A DNA stretch of 7,010 bases from a bacterium (GTDB lineage: Bacteria; Verrucomicrobiota; Kiritimatiellia; UBA8416): positions 1-7,010 of the forward strand of contig JAIFLS010000049.1 in NCBI GenBank assembly GCA_020048935.1. The letters are read 5' to 3'. Of this stretch, positions 1-6,145 are shown one piece after another. The notes below the pieces were generated by a model. The model did no database searches, was not told the origin of the DNA, and saw only the letters and a program-made list of their open reading frames with translations. Position 1 is the stretch's first letter, and each line of letters opens with the position of its first letter. The position numbers were made by a program, and so were the translations under genes.

Positions 1-60
1 GCCAACAATGTAATGATTGCCGGAGATCCGGTTCAACTTGCGATTCTTCTAAGCAAATGA
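1..60 (+). CDS. C-terminal end of an unidentified upstream gene (partial)
   Basis: Frame 1 is open from the first base and ends with TGA at 58-60, giving 19 residues that finish GDPVQLAILLSK. The stop overlaps the next gene's start in an ATGA tetranucleotide, the classic arrangement for translationally coupled genes. That overlap is the main reason to believe this is a real gene end and not a chance open frame. The fragment is too short for family assignment. Its position suggests another member of the same glycan-degradation operon as the fucosidase. Confidence 0.55.
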   Translation, partial: ANNVMIAGDPVQLAILLSK

Positions 61-1982
61 ATATGAGAATCCCATCACTAGTCCTTGCCTCGATCGTATC
101 CTCCGCACCGGCCGCGACGCCCCCAAAAGCATTCGGCCCGGTGCCCACCGAACGCCAGATGCGCTGGCATGAACTGGAATTCTATGCGTTCGTCCACTTC
201 ACCGTGAACACATTCACGGATCGCGAGTGGGGTTTCGGCGATGAGAATCCGGTGATCTTCAACCCCACGGCGTTCGACGCCGACCAGATCGCCGCCGCCG
301 CCAAGGCCGGCGGAATGAGAGGACTCATCTTCGTGGCCAAGCACCATGACGGTCTCTGCCTGTGGCCTACCAAAAGCACCCCCCACAATATCACCAAAAC
401 GCCCTACAAGAACGGCAAGGTCGACATGGTGAAGGAAATGGCCGAAGCCTGCGAGAAAGCGGGTATCAAATTCGGCGTCTATGTTTCCCCATGGGATCGC
501 AATCATGCCGAATACGGCAGCCCCGGCTATGTCACCGCTTTCCACCAGCAGATCGACGAAGTAACCGCGAATTACGGCCCGATTTTCGAAATGTGGTTTG
601 ATGGAGCCCAGGGCGGCGACGGCTATTACGGCGGCAAGCGCGATAGCCGGACAATCAACTATAACACCTACTACGGCTGGAAGGAAGTCCATGCCATCAT
701 CCGTAAGAACCAACCGGACTGCGCCATCTGGAGTGGGCAATACGAAGAGGGTGGCCGCAGCTACTATGGCGATTGCCGCTGGGGTGGCTCCGAGGCGGGA
801 GATGTGAAAGACCCTTGTTGGCCCGTCGTCGCCCCCGGAAAAGAACCGATGGCTCCGTCCGAATTGACCCAAGGTGAGCTTACCGAGGCTGCTTGGTGCC
901 CGGCCGAAGGCGATACTTCCATCCGGCCCGCCTGGTTCTGGCATGAGAAGGATAACAGCAAGGTCAAGTCACCTGAGAAATTGATGGATGTCTATCTTTC
1001 ATGCGTAGGCCGCGGAGCCAATCTCATCCTGAACCTCCCACCGGACCGCCGGGGCCATATCCATGAAAACGATGTCTCAAGCATTGCGGAATTCGGCAAG
1101 CACCTGCAGGCCACCTTCGCCACCCGCCTCGAACAAGGAGCGACCTGCGCCGCATCCAACACCCGCGGCAATGACGCATCCTATGGACCCGCAAACCTCC
1201 TCGATGCGGATCAGTGGAGCGCCTGGATCACCGATGATGATGTGCTGACTCCCGAGGTGACATTCACTCTACCAGAAGCAAAGACCTTCAATCTGATCCG
1301 TCTCCGGGAAGATATCCGTCTCGGCCAGCGCATCGAAGGCGTGGCGGTGGACGCCATCGTGGATGGCACGTGGACGGAACTCGCCACCGCGTCCAATGTC
1401 GGGGCCATTCGCCTGCTGCGGGTGCCGCAGACGACTGCCACCCAGGTCCGCGTGCGCATCACGAAATCCGCCGCGTGCCCGGCGCTTTCCGATTTCGGAC
1501 TGTTCCTGGAACCCAAGTTCGAGACTTGGATTCCGCCGATTGGCACCGCCCCCAAAGTGGCGGACGCCGTCAAGGCCAAGGCCGGATGGAAAGTGGTCTC
1601 GGCCTCGTTCGGCGATGCAAATGCAGCCGTCGACGGCAACCCCGCCACCTTCTGGAACACCCATCCCGACGGAAAGGAACACACGCTTCCGCAGGAGTTC
1701 GTCGTCGACATGGGATCCGAGAAGACCCTCAAGGGATTCACCTACCTGCCGCGCCAGGACAAGATCATGCACGGCATGGTTGACCAATACACCTTTCAAA
1801 TATCCGTTGACGGAAACACCTGGATCACCGCTGCTGAAGGCGAATTCGGCAACCTGCGCGCCAACCCGATTGAACAGTCCATTTCCTTCGCCCCGGCCAA
1901 GGCCCGTTACTTCAAATTTATCGCCCGCCATTGCCTCGAAATGAACCACGCCATCGTTGCCGAGATCGGCGTAATCGAGTGA
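57..1982 (+). CDS. Exported GH29 alpha-L-fucosidase with C-terminal discoidin/CBM32-like domains
   Basis: This is a complete 641-residue enzyme predicted to hydrolyse alpha-L-fucosides outside the cytoplasm. Residues 1-19 look like a signal peptide (Arg4, hydrophobic stretch 5-14, A-P-A cleavage site before Ala20). Residues about 25-350 form the GH29 barrel: HFTVNTFTDREWGFGDENP (47-65), AKHHDGLCLWP (94-104), VYVSPWDRN (141-149) and EMWFDGAQ (178-185), in which Asp182 is the expected nucleophile. Glu246 in GGSEAG is my by-eye candidate for the acid/base. The NTFTDREW and SPWDRN motifs resemble the GH29-B type, which acts on alpha-1,3/1,4-linked fucose. Residues about 360-485 look like one beta-sandwich, and about 505-641 like an F5/8 type C (CBM32) domain. 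ATG at 57 is preferred over the in-frame ATG at 63 because of the ATGA overlap with the upstream stop. No Shine-Dalgarno is visible, so coupling is likely. Sampled lines run about 57-72% GC, higher than the genes at the right end. Confidence 0.93.
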   Translation: MNMRIPSLVLASIVSSAPAATPPKAFGPVPTERQMRWHELEFYAFVHFTVNTFTDREWGFGDENPVIFNPTAFDADQIAAAAKAGGMRGLIFVAKHHDGLCLWPTKSTPHNITKTPYKNGKVDMVKEMAEACEKAGIKFGVYVSPWDRNHAEYGSPGYVTAFHQQIDEVTANYGPIFEMWFDGAQGGDGYYGGKRDSRTINYNTYYGWKEVHAIIRKNQPDCAIWSGQYEEGGRSYYGDCRWGGSEAGDVKDPCWPVVAPGKEPMAPSELTQGELTEAAWCPAEGDTSIRPAWFWHEKDNSKVKSPEKLMDVYLSCVGRGANLILNLPPDRRGHIHENDVSSIAEFGKHLQATFATRLEQGATCAASNTRGNDASYGPANLLDADQWSAWITDDDVLTPEVTFTLPEAKTFNLIRLREDIRLGQRIEGVAVDAIVDGTWTELATASNVGAIRLLRVPQTTATQVRVRITKSAACPALSDFGLFLEPKFETWIPPIGTAPKVADAVKAKAGWKVVSASFGDANAAVDGNPATFWNTHPDGKEHTLPQEFVVDMGSEKTLKGFTYLPRQDKIMHGMVDQYTFQISVDGNTWITAAEGEFGNLRANPIEQSISFAPAKARYFKFIARHCLEMNHAIVAEIGVIE

Positions 1983-2148
1983 GCTACCCGCGCCCGTCTT
2001 ATATTAATGCACAAAAACAAGGCAGGCTATCATATGATTTATCAGGGATGTTCTAGATAACCAATTGGTGGAAAAGGAATTATGCGGTAATTGACGCACG
2101 CAGGAGTGTGGAGCAGGATGCAGGCATGGCAATAGTAGGGCGAATTTA
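1983..2148. other. Intergenic gap between fucosidase stop and IS left end
   Basis: This is 166 bases without a credible gene. A 17-codon ATG frame at 2007-2060 lacks a ribosome binding site. The only clear symmetry is a perfect 10-bp palindrome, ACCAATTGGT, at 2060-2069. No hairpin followed by a T-run is visible, so the fucosidase has no obvious intrinsic terminator here. The last eight bases are one copy of the IS target duplication. Before the insertion, this gap and 4136-4306 together made an intergenic region of about 337 bp. Confidence 0.6.
2141..2148. repeat. Target-site duplication, left copy (CGAATTTA)
   Basis: The eight bases immediately before the left inverted repeat are identical to those just after the right one (4128-4135). 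A shared G before each copy makes a 9-bp reading possible. Confidence 0.88.
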
Positions 2149-2171
2149 GGAACTGTCAAAAATTGAATGAA
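2149..2171 (+). repeat. IS left terminal inverted repeat
   Basis: The core ctgtcaaaaattgaatgaa (2153-2171) matches 16 of 19 positions of ctgtcaaaagttgacagaa, read inward from the right end (complement of 4123-4105). The outer four bases, GGAA here against CGTT there, share one position. The duplication sits directly outside it. Confidence 0.85.
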
Positions 2172-2221
2172 AACAGATGAAAGCCGTTTTTGGGTGTGTG
2201 TGAGTGTGAGTATGTGAGGTT

Positions 2222-2300
2222 TTCGTACTCGTAATCGTGCTCGTAATCGTAATCATTTCACGGAAGCGATTATGATTATGATCAGGATTATGATTATGAG
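2222..2300 (+). repeat. Hexamer-based long hairpin with one-strand wobble pairs, in IS non-coding region
   Basis: The left arm is built of TCGTAA-like hexamers (2223-2254) and the right arm of GATTAT-like hexamers (2268-2300). They pair in one unbroken register: position i pairs with 4522-i, from 2222/2300 to 2259/2263, around loop ACG (2260-2262). By hand count, of 38 positions 28 are Watson-Crick, 6 are G.T wobbles and 4 are mismatches (2228/2294, 2237/2285, 2240/2282, 2255/2267). All six wobbles are G.U in a + strand RNA and become A.C mismatches on the minus strand. In the variant middle unit, G2239-C2283 replaces the A-T pair seen in sister units. No T-run follows, so it is not a standard terminator. 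It sits between the left IS end and the transposase stop. Confidence 0.8.
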
Positions 2301-2310
2301 TGTTGTGAGA

Positions 2311-2326
2311 TGGCACAGTGGTGCCA
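2311..2326. repeat. Short inverted repeat TGGCAC-AGTG-GTGCCA
   Basis: Six-base perfect arms flank a four-base loop, 51 bases beyond the transposase stop on the minus strand. No T-tract follows in either direction, so a terminator role is unsupported. With 2172-2376 as a whole, which also includes a GT/GA-rich low-complexity run at about 2190-2218, this is the non-coding left part of the IS. Confidence 0.4.
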
Positions 2327-2376
2327 ATGCTTTTGGGCGAGAGCCCGTTGTTCTTTGACAACTGAGTTTTGATTGA

Positions 2377-3846
2377 TCAAGCCGCCTTGCGGAGCATCTC
2401 TATCCACATCTTTGGATAGAGCGTTTCGCCTTGGAGGCATTGTAGCGGCACAGGCGGCGAGGCCTTCAGTCGTCCGTGTGGACGCATGTGGTTGTAGAAA
2501 GCGACGAAGAGGGTGGTGAGGGCCACGACGCCGTCGAAGTTCTTGAAGCCAGCCCGTGGGCGGGTATGGAACTTGTAGGTACGGTTGAGCCGTTCGACCA
2601 GTTGCTTGAAGGGGCGGAACTCTTCGCTTTCGGGGTCGAGGTTCTGCAGGCCGATGACGGTGCGCTTTGTCAGCACGCTTTGCCTGTCATGCTCAAGGGC
2701 TGCGTTGTTGTAGGCGACGACGGCGCTGTCGTAGGAAGGCAAGCCGTCGGTGACCAGTTCTGCGTTGTCGCATCTGGGGTTGTCCGGCGGGCCATAAGTG
2801 CTGTTAAGCAAGGAGAGCGCCGGTTGGGCACCCCGTGTGCTCGACAGGTTGTATCCGCAGATGGCGCTGCGGCTTCTGGAGATGATGAACCAGGTGTAGT
2901 GGGTAATGCCCTCGATGGTGATGTAGGTCTCGTCGGCGGCACATGGACCGTCGGGCACGGGAAGGCTGGCATCGGTGAAGCCGCTCAGTTGACAGGCGGC
3001 GGCATTGATGTAGTTGATGACCGTCTGGTGCGAGATCGATATGCCGTAGAGGCGCCTGAGTGCCTCGGCAGACATGCGGGCGCTTAGCCCGAAGCTGACT
3101 GCGAAAGTCAGGCAGAGGCCGACAGTATGCAGGTTGTTATGGATACGGTTGAGGTCAACGGGAGTTTGCTGAGGGCGCGCCACGACCAGATCCTCGGAGG
3201 CGAAGTGATACTCCCTGAAAAGGTAGTGGAGCTTGAACTGGCTGGTATTGCCGCCGGCGCGCATGTCGCGTTCCTCGGGCGTAAGTGCCGCCAGGTTGCG
3301 CGCATAGAACGGGCAGTGGTTGTTCGGGCACTTATAGGCCGTGCAGAGACCATCCTCCTTCCAGTGGTAGAGAGCCCCGCCGCAATGCGGACACCAGTAG
3401 CAGGCTTTGCTTTCGCGTCGTGGCCGATCGGTTGGTGAGGTCCTGTTGCAGACTTTGCAGAGCACCTGCGAGGATAGCTTCCCATTGTTCAGGTACAGGT
3501 AGCGGGCCGGGGCGTTGCAGTGCTGGCAACGGCACCTCGCGGGCGGGGCCGCCGTACCAGCCCGTCGTCGCACGATGGTGATCCGGCAGCCGTGCTGCGC
3601 CTCGTGTTGCTCTTGAATCTGCTGCCAGTCGGGAACGTCGGTCTTTGTGGTTGGCGCCTGCGTGAGTGGCAGCGTCGGATCGACGCGGAACTGCCGGTAA
3701 TGCGGCGGTCGCTCCTCGGCGGGCTTCAGCTCCATGTGCCGCGAGCCGGTAAGTACCTCCTGGAGGATCGGAACGACCGAAGCCAGATCATTGAATGTCA
3801 GATGCCGGCAAAACCAGCGGACGAGTGTTAACAGATTATTTCTCAC
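2377..3846 (-). CDS. IS6/IS240-like DDE transposase with zinc-ribbon N-terminal half
   Basis: This 489-residue protein is predicted to bind the IS ends and catalyse transposition through an RNase H-fold DDE core. Asp305 (AADETY), Asp367 (VTDGLP) and Glu418 (LVERLNR) are the likely triad. TRPRAGFKNF (428-437) and YNHMRPHGRL (451-460) are typical surrounding motifs. Residues 258-284 (MSAEALRRLYGISISHQTV...) look like a helix-turn-helix before the core. The N-terminal half holds two cysteine clusters: C107-x2-C110 with C130-x2-C133, and C152-x2-C155 with C173-x4-C178, both read as zinc ribbons. Typical IS6 transposases have about 230-260 residues and a D-E spacing near 34; here the spacing is 50 and the protein is twice as long. 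The start is GTG at 3846, fixed by AAGGAGG seven bases upstream. The frame is intact, so the element may be active. A distant IS6 branch is most likely; another DDE family sharing this core cannot be excluded. Confidence 0.88.
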   Translation of the reverse strand: MRNNLLTLVRWFCRHLTFNDLASVVPILQEVLTGSRHMELKPAEERPPHYRQFRVDPTLPLTQAPTTKTDVPDWQQIQEQHEAQHGCRITIVRRRAGTAAPPARCRCQHCNAPARYLYLNNGKLSSQVLCKVCNRTSPTDRPRRESKACYWCPHCGGALYHWKEDGLCTAYKCPNNHCPFYARNLAALTPEERDMRAGGNTSQFKLHYLFREYHFASEDLVVARPQQTPVDLNRIHNNLHTVGLCLTFAVSFGLSARMSAEALRRLYGISISHQTVINYINAAACQLSGFTDASLPVPDGPCAADETYITIEGITHYTWFIISRSRSAICGYNLSSTRGAQPALSLLNSTYGPPDNPRCDNAELVTDGLPSYDSAVVAYNNAALEHDRQSVLTKRTVIGLQNLDPESEEFRPFKQLVERLNRTYKFHTRPRAGFKNFDGVVALTTLFVAFYNHMRPHGRLKASPPVPLQCLQGETLYPKMWIEMLRKAA

Positions 3847-3853
3847 GTAGGGT

Positions 3854-3860
3854 CCTCCTT
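3854..3860 (-). promoter_or_regulatory. Strong ribosome binding site for the transposase
   Basis: On the minus strand AAGGAGG is followed by seven bases and then GTG at 3846. This near-perfect Shine-Dalgarno sequence decides the non-ATG start codon. Confidence 0.85.
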
Positions 3861-3924
3861 GTTCTGCACTGTAAGGGGTAAGGGGCAGGGAGTGATCCTA
3901 CACTATCAATCAAGACTCAGGCTA

Positions 3925-3954
3925 AACTGCATGCAGGAGATCTGCTTCGCAGTT
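3925..3954 (-). other. Second leader hairpin of the transposase mRNA
   Basis: Outer arms AACTGC (3925-3930) and GCAGTT (3949-3954) enclose inner arms GCAG (3933-3936) and CTGC (3942-3945), with an asymmetric internal loop between them. It directly abuts the larger hairpin at 3955-4002, so the transposase leader would carry two stacked stem-loops about 80-155 nt upstream of the start codon. Confidence 0.5.
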
Positions 3955-4002
3955 CCGGCACAAACGCCTTCCGGTGAATACACCCGAAGGCGTTTGCACC
4001 GG
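3955..4002 (-). other. Long near-perfect hairpin in the transposase leader
   Basis: Arms 3955-3976 and 3981-4002 pair in one register around loop AATA (3977-3980). Nineteen of 22 positions are Watson-Crick. The two non-Watson-Crick outer positions, 3959/3998 (C,A) and 3960/3997 (A,C), become G.U wobbles in minus-strand RNA, leaving only 3972/3985 unpaired. The structure therefore favours the transposase mRNA strand. No T-run follows on either strand, so it is not an intrinsic terminator. Established parallels such as IS10 and IS50 use mRNA structure to block translation from read-through transcripts; such a role here is inference. Confidence 0.7.
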
Positions 4003-4104
4003 CTTATACAGCCCGTTCCTTTAAGGGAATGGGGGAGAGAAAACGGGGGAGAAAGCCTTTAATAGACTTATCCCGTTGCAATAGAATGGTTTATATAGAA
4101 AACG
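4003..4104. other. Right non-coding part of the IS (promoter region expected, not identified)
   Basis: About 100 bases lie between the leader hairpin and the right inverted repeat. Two direct copies of GGGGGAGA occur at 4031-4038 and 4045-4052. A minus-strand TTGACA inside the right end is followed after 12 bases by TATAAA, which is too short a spacing for a normal promoter. The transposase promoter is thus not clearly visible. With 3861-3924, also non-coding, this accounts for the rest of the stretch upstream of the transposase. Confidence 0.4.
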
Positions 4105-4127
4105 TTCTGTCAACTTTTGACAGAACG
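4105..4127 (-). repeat. IS right terminal inverted repeat, inside a palindrome
   Basis: Read inward it is CGTTCTGTCAAAAGTTGACAG and so on, matching the left end at 16 of 19 core positions. The right end is also self-complementary: 4103-4113 (CGTTCTGTCAA) and 4117-4127 (TTGACAGAACG) are perfect 11-bp arms around CTT. The left end has no such symmetry. Confidence 0.85.
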
Positions 4128-4135
4128 CGAATTTA
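4128..4135. repeat. Target-site duplication, right copy (CGAATTTA)
   Basis: Identical to 2141-2148 and directly outside the right inverted repeat. Confidence 0.88.
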
Positions 4136-4219
4136 TCAATGTGCGTTATTAGGAAAATAGAGTGGGGCGATATCGGTCGAAACGTGGGCAAGCAATCAGA
4201 ACGTGCGTGAATTAAGCCA

Positions 4220-4225
4220 TATAAT
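4220..4225 (+). promoter_or_regulatory. Possible -10 box (TATAAT) for the GH97 operon
   Basis: A consensus TATAAT lies 81 bases before the GH97 start, but no good -35 box sits 16-18 bases upstream (the sequence there is around CAGAAC). The gap 4136-4306 is otherwise AT-rich and non-coding. It contains the palindrome CGATATCG (4168-4175) and a related GATATC at 4259-4264. A promoter is expected here because the upstream IS points the other way and the gap is long. The exact site is uncertain. Confidence 0.35.
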
Positions 4226-4292
4226 GCTGATGATGAATATTATTCCTGGAACGTCCCCGATATCCTTTTAATAAAAACGCCGTTAAAGCTTA

Positions 4293-4299
4293 AAGGTGA
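4293..4299 (+). promoter_or_regulatory. Ribosome binding site for the GH97 gene
   Basis: AAGGTGA lies seven bases before ATG at 4307. It matches the part of the 16S complement that reads AGGTGAT and supports this start. Confidence 0.7.
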
Positions 4300-4306
4300 T
4301 AATCAA

Positions 4307-6115
4307 ATGCAATTCAGAACACTTGTTTGTTTGTTGTCGCTTCCCGCGCTGGTACTCTTCGGCGGAGAGCCCATGGTAACTTCATCTCCCGATGGAAAAC
4401 TTGAGATCGCCCTGACCTGCGATGAGAAGGGGCAGTTGAGCTACACCTTCCGTGCCGATGGAGCCGAACTGATTAAAGCTTCCCGCGCGGGCTATGATCA
4501 GGGAGTGCTGAGCGGGACTGCACGACGCTCGGAAAACACCCTTTGGAAACCGATATGGGGCAAGCGTGCCGTTGTTCCTGAGCAGTATAACGAGTTGAAG
4601 CTGGATATGAACACCTATCAGTTGGTTGTCCGGGCTTATAACGACGGCGTGGCATTCCGAATCCTTGGCACAGGCTCCGGAGCAGTGGAATTCAACTTCG
4701 CGGGCGATTACACCGCATGGTATTATAACGGAGAGCAGCACAACATCGGTCCTGAAAAACTCTCTGCGAACACAGGCAGGCGTTTGCCGGTCATGACGAT
4801 CCAGGTGAACAACGACAGTTATCTTGCAGTGCACGAGGCCTTTCTGGAGAAGGGCGAACCACTTGTCCTGGGATCCAAAAATGGTGAGACGAGGTTCTAC
4901 TCGATCAGCAATCCATCAGAATCCTGGAAGGTGATCTTATTTGGCCGGTCGCCCGGTGCGCTCATCGACTCGCATCTGATTGAATTACTGAATCCGACCC
5001 CTGCGGCGGACATGGATTTTTCCTGGGTCAAACCCGGTGTCGCTGTCTGGGATTGGCGAATCAACGGGGCGAAAGTCCCCGGCTTCGACTATAAGATGTC
5101 GCTTCCCTCGTGGATTCGCATGGTGGATTTTGCCGCTGAGAATAAGATCGGATACCTTGTGCTTGACGCGGATTGGTATGGCAAGGAACATGAAAAGGAG
5201 TCGAATCCGACCGTTGGCGGTTATGCGGGTGATGCGCGAAAATTGATCCAGTACGCGAAAGATAAAGGGGTCGGCGTTTGGTTGTACTTGAATGACGTCG
5301 GAGGGCGGAACTATCCCATTGAGCTCACATTGAAGACCTATTCCTCATGGGGTGCTGCCGGTGTCAAATATGGCTATATGAAGGGGTCGCCCCAGGAAAA
5401 GAACGCCTGGACGCAGCAGATCACCGCGTTGTGCGCGAAAAATAAATTGCTCTGTGCTTTTCATGACGGACCGGTTCATCCTTACGGGCAGATGCGCACC
5501 TGGCCCAATGCAGTGACCCGCGAATATTGCCATTCACAGCTGGATGCGCACCGTGTCTTTGAGCCAAAGACTTTTGTGACCGCGGTTTATGTCAACATGG
5601 TGGCAGGTCCCCTGGATATGAACAACGGACTGGCTGATCTGACGCAGGCGGGGCGCGTGGATTGTCCCCAAAAGGTTCCCTCGACGCTGGCCGGCGAAGG
5701 CGCCCGGACGATCATAGTCTTTTCCGGAGCAACGGTTATTCCTGACATCCCTGAAAATTACCGCAAGCACCCCGAGATTCTGGAGTTCATAGCGGCACAG
5801 CAAATGCCCTGGCAAGAGAGCAAGACGCTAAGCGGCGTGATCGGCCAACACATTGTCATGGCGAGGCAGGCGAAAGACGGTGCCTGGCTGATCGGCGCAG
5901 CGACCAACGAAGATCCTCGTGAGCTGGATATTCCGCTCGCATTTCTTGGAGCGGGTGATTTTAATGCGCTGATCATTGAAGATGGCGCGGACTCGGATTA
6001 CCGGACGCAGCGTGAAAGCTACAAGGTTTCCAGGAGCGCAGTAAAGGCGACGGACGTTATTCACGTCAAGCTCGCACCCGGCGGCGGAGCGTGCGTGCTG
6101 CTTAAAAAGAGATAA
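4307..6115 (+). CDS. Exported GH97-family glycoside hydrolase, atypical active site
   Basis: The 602-residue protein starts with a signal peptide (residues 1 to about 20, Arg4 then a hydrophobic run; Cys8 is not in a lipobox). It follows GH97 order: an N-terminal beta-sandwich (about 24-245; SPDGKLEIAL at 27-36), a barrel (about 246-500; WDWRI 248-252, MVDFAAENKIGYLVLDADW 272-290, RTWPNAVTRE 397-406, VAGPLDMNNG 432-441) and a C-terminal beta domain (about 505-602). The family contains retaining alpha-galactosidases and inverting alpha-glucosidases of the SusB kind. By eye, Glu177 and Glu406 match calcium-binding glutamates. The usual nucleophile Asp in K-x-D-F-M is Gly356 (KYGYM), the usual base region is HDGP (Asp387, Gly388), and the general acid position falls near Leu412/Asp413. 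Substrate and even activity are therefore uncertain. It is the first gene of an operon with the gene at 6146. Confidence 0.85.
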   Translation: MQFRTLVCLLSLPALVLFGGEPMVTSSPDGKLEIALTCDEKGQLSYTFRADGAELIKASRAGYDQGVLSGTARRSENTLWKPIWGKRAVVPEQYNELKLDMNTYQLVVRAYNDGVAFRILGTGSGAVEFNFAGDYTAWYYNGEQHNIGPEKLSANTGRRLPVMTIQVNNDSYLAVHEAFLEKGEPLVLGSKNGETRFYSISNPSESWKVILFGRSPGALIDSHLIELLNPTPAADMDFSWVKPGVAVWDWRINGAKVPGFDYKMSLPSWIRMVDFAAENKIGYLVLDADWYGKEHEKESNPTVGGYAGDARKLIQYAKDKGVGVWLYLNDVGGRNYPIELTLKTYSSWGAAGVKYGYMKGSPQEKNAWTQQITALCAKNKLLCAFHDGPVHPYGQMRTWPNAVTREYCHSQLDAHRVFEPKTFVTAVYVNMVAGPLDMNNGLADLTQAGRVDCPQKVPSTLAGEGARTIIVFSGATVIPDIPENYRKHPEILEFIAAQQMPWQESKTLSGVIGQHIVMARQAKDGAWLIGAATNEDPRELDIPLAFLGAGDFNALIIEDGADSDYRTQRESYKVSRSAVKATDVIHVKLAPGGGACVLLKKR

Positions 6116-6133
6116 GCTCCCGCCCTCCAAAAT

Positions 6134-6139
6134 AAGGAG
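6134..6139 (+). promoter_or_regulatory. Ribosome binding site for the downstream glycosidase gene
   Basis: AAGGAG lies six bases before ATG at 6146, within the 30-bp gap after the GH97 stop. The gap has no terminator, so the two genes are probably co-transcribed. Confidence 0.8.
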
Positions 6140-6145
6140 AGTAGA

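Larger units (their letters stand above)
2149..4127 (-). mobile_element. Complete IS6-like insertion sequence, about 1,979 bp
   Basis: The element is bounded by imperfect terminal inverted repeats and flanked on both sides by CGAATTTA, an 8-bp target-site duplication. It carries one minus-strand DDE transposase gene. The left end begins GGAACTGTCAAAA; the right end, read inward, begins CGTTCTGTCAAAA. Established knowledge: IS6-family elements make 8-bp duplications and have ends of the GG-xx-CTGTT-GCAAA kind, so both ends and duplication fit. At roughly 2 kb with a 489-residue transposase, it is much larger than typical members such as IS26 (about 0.8 kb). An alternative boundary at 4126 would give a 9-bp duplication, because G precedes both copies. 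The perfect duplication suggests a fairly recent insertion with no later rearrangement between the ends. Confidence 0.88.

Noticed and set aside
1363..1944. Long alternative-frame frames over the fucosidase C-terminus
   Set aside because: They overlap the conserved discoidin-like region in the GH29 frame, and their Arg/Pro/Ser-rich products are typical of shadows in GC-rich genes.
2007..2060. 17-codon small gene after the fucosidase
   Set aside because: It has no ribosome site and nothing recognisable; chance frames of this size are common.
2133..2160. Outward promoter from the IS left end (minus strand)
   Set aside because: TTGACA is followed 16 bases later by TACTAT, only four of six matches, and it would read antisense into the fucosidase; too weak to call.
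2222..2300. CRISPR-like or simple tandem repeat array
   Set aside because: Units are six bases with no spacers; the two arms are complementary, so a hairpin explains the pattern.
2222..2326. Intrinsic terminators at the hairpin and at TGGCAC/GTGCCA
   Set aside because: Neither is followed by a T-run on either strand.
2146..2361. Minus-strand 71-codon open frame rich in His, Asn and Thr across the IS left end
   Set aside because: It is a by-product of the GT-rich run and the hexamer hairpin, crosses the inverted repeat, and has no ribosome site.
2476..3087. Plus-strand 203-codon frame opposite the transposase
   Set aside because: It lies entirely over the conserved DDE domain on the other strand and has no recognisable motif.
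3871..3890. G-quadruplex in the GGGG-TAA-GGGG-CA-GGG run
   Set aside because: Only three close G-tracts are present; the nearest fourth is over 20 bases away.
4117..4145. Outward promoter from the IS right end driving the GH97 gene
   Set aside because: A TTGACA is present at 4117-4122, but no -10-like sequence lies 16-18 bases downstream (the sequence there is TGTGCG).
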